A stretch of DNA of 8,438 nucleotides from Candidatus Thalassarchaeaceae archaeon (GCA_030747475.1 JASLKO010000046.1:1-8438), one strand, 5' to 3'. Numbered from the stretch's first letter, positions 1-6,682 are shown. Notes: generated by a model from the letters alone, not told the origin. A program made the numbers and translations.

Positions 1-19
1 GTGTTCCGCATGACAATCA

Positions 20-1813
20 CTATGTCGATGTGAAGAATGCTCCAAGAGTTTCCTCAAGCAAAATACCCGTTGTAACACTTGCAATTGCTGCAACCCACAG
101 CATTGTTGACACTTGACCGAGCGCCAATGCAGCCCCCCCACCTCGTAGTCGAGCAGCGATTGAAGAGAGAATGAAAATCATGAATACAATCAGGAATGAG
201 GTGACGATTTTGAATAATGCAATATTTGATTCTACACCACCTGCATCTTCAAGAACAGGCAACCCAAGGCCACCCGTCGTTTCTGTAACATCGCTGAAGT
301 CCACACTTTCCATTCCTTGGGCGACGCCTGCGACATTGCTTCCCAATTGGAATACAACTGCAATTGCAATGTTAAACGAAACGATTGTGGCAATCAATAA
401 CCCATATGCAACACCATTCATTGTGCTTGCAGAAAGAGATCTTCGGCGTCGTAATGAAAGAAGGTTTGTCGTATTCTGACTGACAAGGTCTGCAACTGCT
501 GCAGGTTCTCCACTGGCTTGAGCGCCCTCTAAATAGATTCGATTAAATCTCGAAACCATAGATGAGTTGACTTCGGCAGAAAACCAATCCCAACTTCGTT
601 CAGAGTCAACACGTAACATCAAACGACTTTCCAAACTAGCGATTGATTCATTGAGGGACCCGAAATCAATGCCGCGGAGTGCTTTGATTGTGGCGGAAGG
701 TTCTGATGCACGCGCCTGAGCCGTTCCACCCAATGCTCGAATGAATCCAGGATATGATTCGTCTCGACGAGTGATGCTCTTCTCTTCCCGTGATGCGGTC
801 ACTCCCGGGACCAAGAATGGGGTGAAAATCAAGGCGACCAAGACAAGGCCGAATCTATCCCAAGATGTGGCAATGACATCGCTGTACAGGATTGTAACTA
901 CAATTGCAGACAGTAGGATTGGGAGGCCCATACTTCCCGCTGTGAGCCAAGTTTGTCGCAAACGAACCCTGAATTTTGTTTCAAATTCATGTCGGCCAAA
1001 TGTCGGATCGTCTGGAACGATTGAACGAAAGGCAACGAGCATTGAAATTTGCATGACGACAAACAGAAGCGCGGCGAGTAGAACCCATCGGATTCTGACC
1101 AACACATCGACCAGTGTGGTCCCGACATCGTCGGTGATGAACAAAACCAAGTGAATTCCTGCCACTACAAGACCGAAAATCCCTGTTGTTGTCAGTGAGA
1201 TGTAAATTTCTTTTAGCATGTCAATCGATTCAAGTCGTGTGTCATACAGTGTATCGAATTCCTTTGCAAATGTCTTTTGCTCGGCTTTCATGAATTCATC
1301 AATAGGTTGGCCTGCTTCGACTGAAAATGCCATTCGATCAAGAAAATCTCCCCAAATTGGAGATGGGCTTTGGCGGCCGATGATTCGCGAGGCTTCTGGT
1401 AGGCTTGTGTGCCATTTATCAACCAAAGTCTCAATGGATTTTACTTCCTTTGCCAATGCACCATAGTCACTCATTTGACGTAAAATATCGAACATTGATT
1501 GAGATGTGACTTCACCAATACTGAGAATGCCCATCCTTGTGATGAACATGTGCATTTCTTTCTCAATCATGACCGCTTCGCGAAGCGTTAGCACAATTGG
1601 CCAAGAAATGGCTGCAAACGTCGAAATGAGGGGGAAGAGAATCAGAAGAACGATGCCTGATGCACCAATGAAGAAGGAACCTAGGGTATAGAGGAGGATT
1701 GCTGAGACTAGGAGGCCTCCGACGAATGCTGGGAATACGATTTTTACCGCATATTCTCCAATGGGGACTTCGATTCGACGAAAGGCGATTTGATAGAGTG
1801 GTAGACGCTCCAT
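20..1813 (-). CDS. arlJ: ArlJ (FlaJ), archaellum membrane platform protein
   Basis: Polytopic membrane core of the archaellum motor, on which the ArlI ATPase acts; homologous to the TadC/GspF platform proteins of type IV pili. The 597-residue product is full length for the family. I see about nine hydrophobic segments, near residues 28-47, 51-75, 205-227, 240-262, 291-311, 320-338, 464-489, 530-552 and 566-586. Large charged cytoplasmic domains lie at about 76-204 and 339-463, matching the two-domain T2SSF/FlaJ layout. Basic residues (RLRGGG near 555-560, RRRR near 455-458) fall on the predicted inside. The long loop near 490-529 is acidic, glycine-rich and predicted outside. The ATG start is preceded by GAGGTGA with a 4-nt spacer, and the arlI stop lies inside that site, so the two genes are probably coupled. 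It is last in the visible operon; the stop is 19 bases from the window edge, so later genes cannot be judged. Identification rests on domain layout and on following arlI. Confidence 0.93.
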   Translation of the reverse strand: MERLPLYQIAFRRIEVPIGEYAVKIVFPAFVGGLLVSAILLYTLGSFFIGASGIVLLILFPLISTFAAISWPIVLTLREAVMIEKEMHMFITRMGILSIGEVTSQSMFDILRQMSDYGALAKEVKSIETLVDKWHTSLPEASRIIGRQSPSPIWGDFLDRMAFSVEAGQPIDEFMKAEQKTFAKEFDTLYDTRLESIDMLKEIYISLTTTGIFGLVVAGIHLVLFITDDVGTTLVDVLVRIRWVLLAALLFVVMQISMLVAFRSIVPDDPTFGRHEFETKFRVRLRQTWLTAGSMGLPILLSAIVVTILYSDVIATSWDRFGLVLVALIFTPFLVPGVTASREEKSITRRDESYPGFIRALGGTAQARASEPSATIKALRGIDFGSLNESIASLESRLMLRVDSERSWDWFSAEVNSSMVSRFNRIYLEGAQASGEPAAVADLVSQNTTNLLSLRRRRSLSASTMNGVAYGLLIATIVSFNIAIAVVFQLGSNVAGVAQGMESVDFSDVTETTGGLGLPVLEDAGGVESNIALFKIVTSFLIVFMIFILSSIAARLRGGGAALALGQVSTMLWVAAIASVTTGILLEETLGAFFTST

Positions 1814-1817
1814 TTTT

Positions 1818-1824
1818 TCACCTC
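1818..1824 (-). promoter_or_regulatory. Ribosome binding site of arlJ
   Basis: The minus strand reads GAGGTGA followed by AAAA and then the ATG of arlJ. The last two bases of the arlI stop codon TGA are the first two of this site, which favours reinitiation by ribosomes finishing arlI. Confidence 0.8.
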
Positions 1825-3541
1825 AGTCCTCAATTGGAACCCAACTATCTATCGAGGCTGAGAACACATCCCAATCCTGTTGATAATAGATGTCAATAAT
1901 ATCGAAAACGTCGTCATAATGTGTAATATTACGATCAACCATTCTCTGTAATGCTTCAGTTCGGCGTGCCATTTCCTCATAGATGTCACGTTTGTTGTCA
2001 AAACCCATTAATGCGGCCATTTTATTTTCCATCAAGTGTGATTGGAACATCCCACGGAAGTAGTGTTTATCTCGAACCGGGTCCCAATCAAACATGCCTC
2101 GTGTGAGTACACCATCTGCATGCTTGTTGTATCCGATTACCTCGTCAATACCTGTGATTCTTCTAGCGATTCCACCACCCGGTGCTTCAACGACCTCTTG
2201 GAAAATTGCGAAGTTCAAGTTATCGAAAAATCGCATTGGGACGTTGATGGGGTCGCCAGTAAATCGTTGAATCATTTTGACAATAGATGATGCGTGGAAG
2301 GTTGCAATCACAGGGTGTCCTGTTTGCATGGCTTGGAATGCAGTCGCTCCTTCTGCACCACGAATTTCTCCGATGATAATGTAGCGAGGGCGGCTTCTCA
2401 GTGCGGCTTTGAGGAGGTCGAACATCCCCACCTTAGAATCCTCGTTCTTTGAATCGCGGGTCACGAGTCGCTGCCATAACCGGTGTCGGACCTTCACTTC
2501 AGGTGTGTCTTCGGCTGAGTAAATTTTTACGTTGTGATCAATGAATGGGAGAATGGCATTCAGTGTTGTTGTCTTACCAGACGCTGTCTCTCCCGACACC
2601 ATTAGCGACATGCCATTTTCAAGACCTAACCAAACATATGCTGCGACTTCTGCAGACATGGTCCCCCATTGAATCAATTGTGTGATAGAGATGGTTTCCT
2701 CGGCGAATTTTCGAATAGTGAAAGAGGACCCTAACATGGAGACGTCGTCAGAATAGATGATGTTGATGCGGCTGCCATCGAGGAGGGCGCCGTCGATAAT
2801 TGGTTTACTATCCGATACTGGGCGGCCAATACGTTCTGACATCGCTCTTAGATATCGTTCGAGCATCTCGCGATCTCTGAATCGGATGTTTGATGTCACC
2901 ATCCCAAACACCTTGTGGTCCATGCTGATGTATCGAAGTCCGATTGCGTGAATATCTTCTAACATCTCATCAGAAAGTAGAGTTTCCAGGGGCCCTGAAC
3001 GAACAAGGTCTCGAATTACGGTGTATTGTAGGCGTTCCATCTGTTGAGTGGTGACGCTGATTGGAGGGTCGTTCAACCCGAGGAACCTGCGAACCGGTGC
3101 AACAACATCGTTGATTGAGGCGGGGGTGTTGGTAATTTTGGTGTGCTTAAGCAACATATTCTCAAGCATGGCCTCAAATTCTGCATCTGTAGAAAATGAT
3201 GGAGCGTGGGGGGCTTCTTTCAGTAGCCTCTCGACCAATACTTGTTTGATGATTTCTTCTTCCTCTGTTAGGTAGGGTTCGATTCCAAACCAAAGGGTCT
3301 GTCCACCACCTTCCTCGTCTTGTGTTGGGCGATATACATGAGCGAATAGTGGTCCACGGAGATGGTAAATTAAGTTCAGTGGATCCATTTTTGAGGCTGC
3401 GCGATCCAGTGGGCCGTAATACATCGGACGTGTCCCATGTTGGGCTTCGAAATCTTCGACCCATTCACGAACATGGTCGAAACGTGACATGACGCCCGCG
3501 AGATCGCCTTGTTCGAATTCAAGTTCTTCAAGTTCCACCAT
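1823..3541 (-). CDS. arlI: ArlI (FlaI), archaellum motor and assembly ATPase
   Basis: Hexameric secretion-superfamily ATPase that powers both archaellin assembly and filament rotation, working at the inner face of the membrane with ArlJ and ArlH. The 572-residue product has the expected N-terminal domain (about 1-270) and a C-terminal RecA-like domain. Visible motifs are Walker A GETASGKT at residues 317-324 (Lys323); an Asp-box with Glu344-Asp345 in YSAEDTPEVK; Walker B with RYIIIGEIRG at 386-395 (Glu392); and a His-box TGHPVIATFHA at 407-417 (His409, His416). All key residues are present, so the enzyme should be active. The first 30 or so residues are acidic and helical, fitting the N-terminal segment needed for swimming rather than assembly in studied ArlI proteins. 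The ATG start has GAGGTGA four bases upstream, overlapping the arlH stop. A pilus-assembly ATPase is the only close alternative, and the arlH and arlJ neighbours exclude it. Confidence 0.96.
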   Translation of the reverse strand: MVELEELEFEQGDLAGVMSRFDHVREWVEDFEAQHGTRPMYYGPLDRAASKMDPLNLIYHLRGPLFAHVYRPTQDEEGGGQTLWFGIEPYLTEEEEIIKQVLVERLLKEAPHAPSFSTDAEFEAMLENMLLKHTKITNTPASINDVVAPVRRFLGLNDPPISVTTQQMERLQYTVIRDLVRSGPLETLLSDEMLEDIHAIGLRYISMDHKVFGMVTSNIRFRDREMLERYLRAMSERIGRPVSDSKPIIDGALLDGSRINIIYSDDVSMLGSSFTIRKFAEETISITQLIQWGTMSAEVAAYVWLGLENGMSLMVSGETASGKTTTLNAILPFIDHNVKIYSAEDTPEVKVRHRLWQRLVTRDSKNEDSKVGMFDLLKAALRSRPRYIIIGEIRGAEGATAFQAMQTGHPVIATFHASSIVKMIQRFTGDPINVPMRFFDNLNFAIFQEVVEAPGGGIARRITGIDEVIGYNKHADGVLTRGMFDWDPVRDKHYFRGMFQSHLMENKMAALMGFDNKRDIYEEMARRTEALQRMVDRNITHYDDVFDIIDIYYQQDWDVFSASIDSWVPIED

Positions 3542-3545
3542 TTAC

Positions 3546-3552
3546 TCACCTC
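3546..3552 (-). promoter_or_regulatory. Ribosome binding site of arlI
   Basis: GAGGTGA on the minus strand, then GTAA and the arlI ATG. The arlH stop TGA overlaps its first bases, the same arrangement as at the arlI/arlJ junction. Confidence 0.8.
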
Positions 3553-4246
3553 AGCTCACTGCAGTAATATCCACGATAAAGCCCATCGAAGGTTCAACTC
3601 GCCAACCAATTCTGGGTTGCACCGGACCAGCGGCCCTAAGGAAGCGGGTGACTGCCAATATACGAGAAAGACCGCCGCCAATCTCGGAAGTCCGCATTTC
3701 AATCGCGACTTCGGCAGATGCATAGAGTATACGCATCATTTCAGGTGTGATTTCATCTGGATCGAGCAACAGCATCAGAGAGCGTTCTTCCGCACAGAAT
3801 GCACGAAGTCTACTCAGAAGTTGGTCTGGGTTGCCATCATAGTGTCCAAGAATTGTAGAGGCTCTATCAATGATGGAAATATCGGATGACTGAAGAGCGG
3901 TAGAAGATAGAATTGATTCGATGTCGACTTTGTCTTCGACTTCATCAGATATTACGCCGAATCGCGACAGTAAAGTGAATTGTCCAGAGTCGGCTTCATC
4001 ACTCAATGTGTAACCAAGACTGTTGACTTGTTCTAGCCATCCACGGGTTGTCAATTCAGTTGTCACCATGGTTGTTCTAACTCCATTGGCCACCAATCCG
4101 TATGCCAATCGTTGAGCGATCAGGCTCTTGCCCGCACCGATTTCACCCGTGACGATGTAAAGGGCTCTTCGCGGAAGTAATTTACCCAAACTATCCGAAA
4201 GGCTGTCGGTTTCCAACTCAAAGGCAAAGCCTACATCCTCAGACAA
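3551..4246 (-). CDS. arlH: ArlH (FlaH), RecA/KaiC-like archaellum ATP-binding protein
   Basis: Cytoplasmic regulator of the archaellum motor: in the family it binds ATP, forms a ring and interacts with ArlI and the ArlCDE collar. The 231-residue size is normal. Walker A is GEIGAGKS at residues 34-41 (Lys40). TTE at 62-64 matches the conserved segment after the second strand of KaiC-like ATPases. A Walker B strand SDISIID ends in Asp127. The start is unusual: TTG at 4246-4244, because no ATG or GTG lies near it in frame. The choice is supported by GAGGTGA six bases upstream and by a first segment that ends close before the Walker A strand, as in other ArlH proteins. The gene overlaps the end of arlG by 8 nt (TTGTCTGA), indicating coupling. 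Identity is secured by the P-loop and by lying between arlG and arlI. Confidence 0.92.
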   Translation of the reverse strand: MSEDVGFAFELETDSLSDSLGKLLPRRALYIVTGEIGAGKSLIAQRLAYGLVANGVRTTMVTTELTTRGWLEQVNSLGYTLSDEADSGQFTLLSRFGVISDEVEDKVDIESILSSTALQSSDISIIDRASTILGHYDGNPDQLLSRLRAFCAEERSLMLLLDPDEITPEMMRILYASAEVAIEMRTSEIGGGLSRILAVTRFLRAAGPVQPRIGWRVEPSMGFIVDITAVS

Positions 4247-4721
4247 TTCGAATCACCTCATTGAAGGCGTATTGTCCAGATATTCCCTTGTAATTCTCAC
4301 TTTGAACAATGACGGTGATGGTAATTTCCTGACCTGTTGTCATAGACATGCCTGTAGGGCAGGCATACAATTCTGCAACTTCACCCTTGACCCAGAACGA
4401 TGCATTGCCCAAAAGTTGGACTTGATTGACAGTGGAGGCTGTTCCATTGATTACGAGGCCAATATTGTCTGTTTTGAGTTCAAGAGCTCCTGTGTTTTGG
4501 ATGTGGAGTGTGAGGTTGCATGCCGTTTGATTCCATGATATTTGCATTGGATCACTGGCTAGGGCAGCTTGGGTTTTCGCGTCGGCTTCTGCCTGTGTTT
4601 TTGCGGAGTCCACAGATGTGGCCAACCCACCCCATGATGCAATGAGTAAACTTGTGACGATGCCGGCTGTCAATAAGCCTGTAATCAGCATAATCAGTTC
4701 ACTAGCGCCGCCGTCTGCCAT
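4239..4721 (-). CDS. arlG: ArlG (FlaG), archaellum stator/anchor subunit
   Basis: Single-span protein of the archaellum stator; in studied archaea ArlG forms a filament outside the membrane and is capped by ArlF at the S-layer. I place the start at ATG 4721-4719 (160 residues). A GTG two codons upstream is in frame but would overlap GAGGTG, which sits five bases before the ATG. The N-terminus MADGGASELIMLITGLL matches the ArlG type (ASELI followed by a hydrophobic stretch to about residue 28). It resembles a class III signal but has no clear processing site. A polar helix follows (about 35-57), then a beta-rich domain from about 60 to 160 with the IQNTGALEL pattern. Two cysteines (68 and 121) could form an exterior disulfide. 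Four N-X-S/T sequons are present: N64, N69, N92 and N106. It lies 9 nt after arlF and overlaps arlH by 8 nt. Confidence 0.86.
   Translation of the reverse strand: MADGGASELIMLITGLLTAGIVTSLLIASWGGLATSVDSAKTQAEADAKTQAALASDPMQISWNQTACNLTLHIQNTGALELKTDNIGLVINGTASTVNQVQLLGNASFWVKGEVAELYACPTGMSMTTGQEITITVIVQSENYKGISGQYAFNEVIRIV
4253..4259 (-). promoter_or_regulatory. Ribosome binding site of arlH inside the arlG 3' end
   Basis: GAGGTGA on the minus strand, six bases before the TTG start of arlH. These bases also encode the Glu-Val-Ile near the C-terminus of ArlG. The site decides the unusual TTG start. Confidence 0.75.
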
Positions 4722-4726
4722 TGCCA

Positions 4727-4732
4727 CACCTC
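4727..4732 (-). promoter_or_regulatory. Ribosome binding site of arlG
   Basis: GAGGTG on the minus strand, overlapping the arlF stop codon and ending five bases before the ATG at 4721. It favours that ATG over the in-frame GTG at 4727. Confidence 0.7.
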
Positions 4733-5132
4733 ACGAAAATGATACTCCCGATTGTCCGCCCATACTTGCAACGAAAATTCGAGATGGGGAGGTTGCTCCC
4801 GTTCCTGTCAATTGGAGATGTTGTGTCTCACCAGAGAATAAGATGGTGGTTTGAGTATGGAAGTCGCTGGCTCTGAATGGGGTGTCCCCGTCAATACTGA
4901 ACCAGGTTTGGTCAAAGGAAACAGGTTCATCGCCCGTATTTGTTATGTTAAGGTGGATGGTTCCGGAAGATTCTGATGCGTTGATCAATCGAATATCGGG
5001 TTCTTCTTCGCCGCTATCCAATACATCAGCAGCTGTTCGTGCACTGTCATTCAGTGACAATGAGGCGAGAGCAAATATGCCCAAGAGGGCTGTGCCTACA
5101 ATCAAAGCCGATATGCTGACCGATCCCGCCAC
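4731..5132 (-). CDS. arlF: ArlF (FlaF), archaellum stator subunit
   Basis: Membrane-anchored stator protein; known ArlF proteins have one N-terminal helix and an immunoglobulin-like domain that binds S-layer protein. The 133-residue product fits: a hydrophobic segment at about residues 6-26 (MAGSVSISALIVGTALL, the SVS/SA type of ArlF start), an acidic linker at 38-46, then a beta-rich domain from about 47 with the LNITNTGDEPVSF pattern. Sequons are N28-D-S, N51-A-S and N62-I-T. There are no cysteines. The start is GTG at 5132-5130, three bases after the arlCDE stop. An ATG sharing two of these bases is out of frame. A purine-rich GAGGGGG about eight bases upstream can act as ribosome binding site. 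ArlF and ArlG are similar in build, so the F/G assignment rests on the N-terminal motif and on gene order. Confidence 0.82.
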   Translation of the reverse strand: MAGSVSISALIVGTALLGIFALASLSLNDSARTAADVLDSGEEEPDIRLINASESSGTIHLNITNTGDEPVSFDQTWFSIDGDTPFRASDFHTQTTILFSGETQHLQLTGTGATSPSRIFVASMGGQSGVSFS

Positions 5133-5135
5133 ATT

Positions 5136-5957
5136 TCAGGCCCCCTCGCCTGAGTGCGTACGAGATGAGCGCCAAGCTTCGACCATTGCACCAAACATCA
5201 GTAATGTACGGTGAGGAAGGTGTTTTGCACCATCATCATTAATTTCAGGATTTGCCAAACCAATAATTGCTAAAAGTTCAGCTGATTCTCCCTTGGTAAT
5301 CATGCCACTGGATTTTGCATTATCGATAAATTCTGTTGCAGATTTGGAAGACAGGTGATCGAGTAATAATGCGGAAATTTCGCTTACAGACACTGTTGGT
5401 CCTTGTGAATTCGAATCTGTTCGGCGGTTTAGAAATGGATTCAAATCAGCGACGCGTCCCTCATATAAATCTAGTAAATTGACTGTTTGACTAATGACTT
5501 CTTCCGTGGTATCCTCGGAAGAATTTGAGTCTTCATCGTTGCTTTCATCTGACTCTATGCCGCTTGCCGTCACTAAGGTGTCGGTTGGCAATGCATGGTG
5601 TATATTGTCAGTCATATGCAATTGAGTCAGTCTTGCATCCATGATACTCATGGTTGCTTCAATCCTGTCGAAGCGGTCGTCGAGTCGTTGTTCAATGGCC
5701 TTGGTGTCTATGGTCGTTGGTGCGGGGGTCGGTTTGCTTTCGGCCGCTGCAGGTTCAAGCCCGCTGGCCCCCACGCGTGCTCTAGCTGGCGACGGGGCAA
5801 GGGTCCAAGCGTCTTCTTCGATCGGAATGGTTTCTTCCGGAACCAGGACCGCTTCGACTGCATGTTCCGACAACGTTTCTAAACGTTCCACTGAGGCGCT
5901 GTCGACCTCGCTTTCATCGTCACTTGAGGAGAATCTGAGAAAATCCAACAAACCCAT
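5136..5957 (-). CDS. arlCDE: ArlCDE, fused archaellum collar protein (FlaC plus FlaD/E type)
   Basis: Cytoplasmic collar component that surrounds the motor and links it to chemotaxis through CheF in euryarchaea (family knowledge). The 273-residue product starts with a short amphipathic segment (MGLLDFLRF). An acidic, then Ala/Pro-rich low-complexity linker follows (about 11-83), with a predicted coiled coil at about 85-115. After a very acidic Ser/Asp/Glu stretch (about 134-154) comes a FlaC-like segment with LLDLYEGRVADLNPFLNRR at 161-179. The C-terminal region (about 188-265) resembles the archaeal FlaD/E domain, with the pattern ISALLLDHL...FIDNAKSSGMI...LLAIIGLA. No separate flaC, flaD or flaE gene is present, so this looks like a fusion. 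ATG 5957 is chosen because GGAGGT ends six bases before it. A GTG one codon upstream is in frame but only three bases from that site. The fast-evolving linkers make domain edges approximate. Confidence 0.8.
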   Translation of the reverse strand: MGLLDFLRFSSSDDESEVDSASVERLETLSEHAVEAVLVPEETIPIEEDAWTLAPSPARARVGASGLEPAAAESKPTPAPTTIDTKAIEQRLDDRFDRIEATMSIMDARLTQLHMTDNIHHALPTDTLVTASGIESDESNDEDSNSSEDTTEEVISQTVNLLDLYEGRVADLNPFLNRRTDSNSQGPTVSVSEISALLLDHLSSKSATEFIDNAKSSGMITKGESAELLAIIGLANPEINDDGAKHLPHRTLLMFGAMVEAWRSSRTHSGEGA

Positions 5958-5963
5958 CACAAA

Positions 5964-5969
5964 ACCTCC
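5964..5969 (-). promoter_or_regulatory. Ribosome binding site of arlCDE
   Basis: GGAGGT on the minus strand, followed by TTTGTG and the ATG at 5957. It is a strong site lying just 3' of the intergenic hairpin and fixes the likely start. Confidence 0.75.
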
Positions 5970-5980
5970 ATGATGTCCTC

Positions 5981-5999
5981 TGCCCCCCGTAGGGGGGCA
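5981..5999 (-). promoter_or_regulatory. GC-rich perfect hairpin between arlB and arlCDE
   Basis: A perfect 8-bp inverted repeat, TGCCCCCC and GGGGGGCA, with a 3-nt loop; the minus-strand transcript reads the same apart from the loop (TAC). It starts 17 bases after the archaellin stop codon and ends 11 bases before the arlCDE ribosome binding site. A further C6 tract on the transcript (positions 6005-6000), just before the first arm, gives an alternative pairing partner for the G6 arm. No U-tract follows, so it is not a typical intrinsic or archaeal poly-U terminator. It more likely protects the 3' end of an archaellin mRNA, marks a processing point, or reduces read-through. The structure is seen; the role is inferred. 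Confidence 0.6.
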
Positions 6000-6016
6000 G
6001 GGGGGTTATCATAGTA

Positions 6017-6601
6017 TCATACGATGGTGTCGCCTGCTTCAACTCCATTGTAGTGGAGTTGGGCGTAAGTTTCGCCACCACCGTCGATGATTACGCGCAT
6101 TTCATGCTCGTCTCCAACACTAGGTTGGCAGGCACCAGTTGTGGATGTGGCAGATAGGTCAATTGGGATGAGGAATGTCTCGCCTGCATCGACCGAATTT
6201 GCTACAAGGGCTGTTCCTGCAAGATCTGTTGCGCCAGAGAAGTCATCTGTATTTACATCGGATGTGGTACCACCGTCACAGACGATGAAGTAAGACATAT
6301 CTGTAAGTAGTGTGGTATCTGAACCTGCACTCAATTGAACGATGAGTGTGATGCCGTCAGCTTCCGTGGATGTTGCTGCCTCTGTGCTTATGTACGCGCC
6401 AACCAGGGTGATTTTACCACTGATTTCGTCACGTGTATCGTCACCGGTTGCTTCAGCTCTTTGTTGAAGTTCTTCAGCAGTCTTAATGATGATTGTTGAT
6501 GCTACTGCAGCTACCAAAATCAATGCGATGAAGATAATCATCGCACCGATGCCGATGGCGCCGCTTTCGTTCTTGCTTAAGTATCGATTCTCTCGGGACA
6601 T
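6017..6601 (-). CDS. arlB: Archaellin (flagellin), ArlB/FlaB family
   Basis: Structural subunit of the archaellum filament. The 194-residue precursor has a short class III signal: a charged leader (residues 1-14) ending in SG, then AIGIGAMIIFIALILVAAVA (15-34), the hydrophobic helix that packs in the filament core. Cleavage by the prepilin-peptidase-like enzyme ArlK/PibD is expected after Gly14, leaving 180 residues. The next part, with GDDTRDEISGKITLVGAYI and the VQLSAGSD segment, follows the conserved N-terminal half of euryarchaeal archaellins and looks most like the halobacterial type. The exterior beta domain is acidic and Thr/Ser-rich, with Cys108 and Cys158 able to form a disulfide. 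The mature part has no N-X-S/T sequon; the only one (N11) is in the leader. GGAG nine bases before the ATG serves as ribosome binding site. It is the first archaellum gene, preceded by a likely promoter and followed by a GC hairpin, as expected for the most highly expressed gene of the cluster. Confidence 0.94.
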   Translation of the reverse strand: MSRENRYLSKNESGAIGIGAMIIFIALILVAAVASTIIIKTAEELQQRAEATGDDTRDEISGKITLVGAYISTEAATSTEADGITLIVQLSAGSDTTLLTDMSYFIVCDGGTTSDVNTDDFSGATDLAGTALVANSVDAGETFLIPIDLSATSTTGACQPSVGDEHEMRVIIDGGGETYAQLHYNGVEAGDTIV

Positions 6602-6640
6602 TTGTTCTCGCTCCGTGTAGTTGTTTTTATGTCAAGAAGG

Positions 6641-6665
6641 TATTTTATTGTACTCCATGTTTATA
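6641..6665 (-). promoter_or_regulatory. Candidate archaellin promoter (TATA region)
   Basis: In the 81-base gap before arlB the minus strand holds TATAAA at 6665-6660, with purines (GAG) just upstream, and a second A/T-rich box AATAAAATA at 6649-6641. With the usual archaeal spacing of about 25 bases, initiation would fall near 6636 or 6619. Either gives a leader that still includes the ribosome binding site at 6614-6611. Which box is used cannot be told from the sequence, and read-through from the upstream gene is also possible because no terminator is visible. Confidence 0.45.
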
Positions 6666-6682
6666 CTCAGGACCCCGTGGGT

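Noticed and set aside
741..1154. Plus-strand open frame of 137 codons
   Set aside because: It lies wholly inside arlJ on the opposite strand, has low-complexity Ser/Thr/Arg composition, and shows no family motif; arlJ explains this DNA.
3509..3889. Plus-strand open frame of 126 codons across the arlI/arlH junction
   Set aside because: Antisense to two well-supported genes, without a recognisable domain or a good ribosome binding site.
4239..5132. arlF and arlG as minor pilins or extra archaellins
   Set aside because: They lack the charged leader with a Gly cleavage site, and their N-terminal motifs and order match ArlF and ArlG.
5641..5973. Plus-strand open frame of 110 codons antisense to arlCDE
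   Set aside because: Its Ser/Ala/Arg-rich product is the shadow of the low-complexity linker of ArlCDE.
5981..5999. Standard intrinsic terminator after arlB
   Set aside because: The stem is strong but no U-tract follows on the minus-strand transcript, and the downstream genes clearly belong to the same operon.
5981..6005. G-rich plus strand as a G-quadruplex
   Set aside because: Only two separate G6 tracts are present, so four spaced G-runs are lacking; the hairpin explains the symmetry better.
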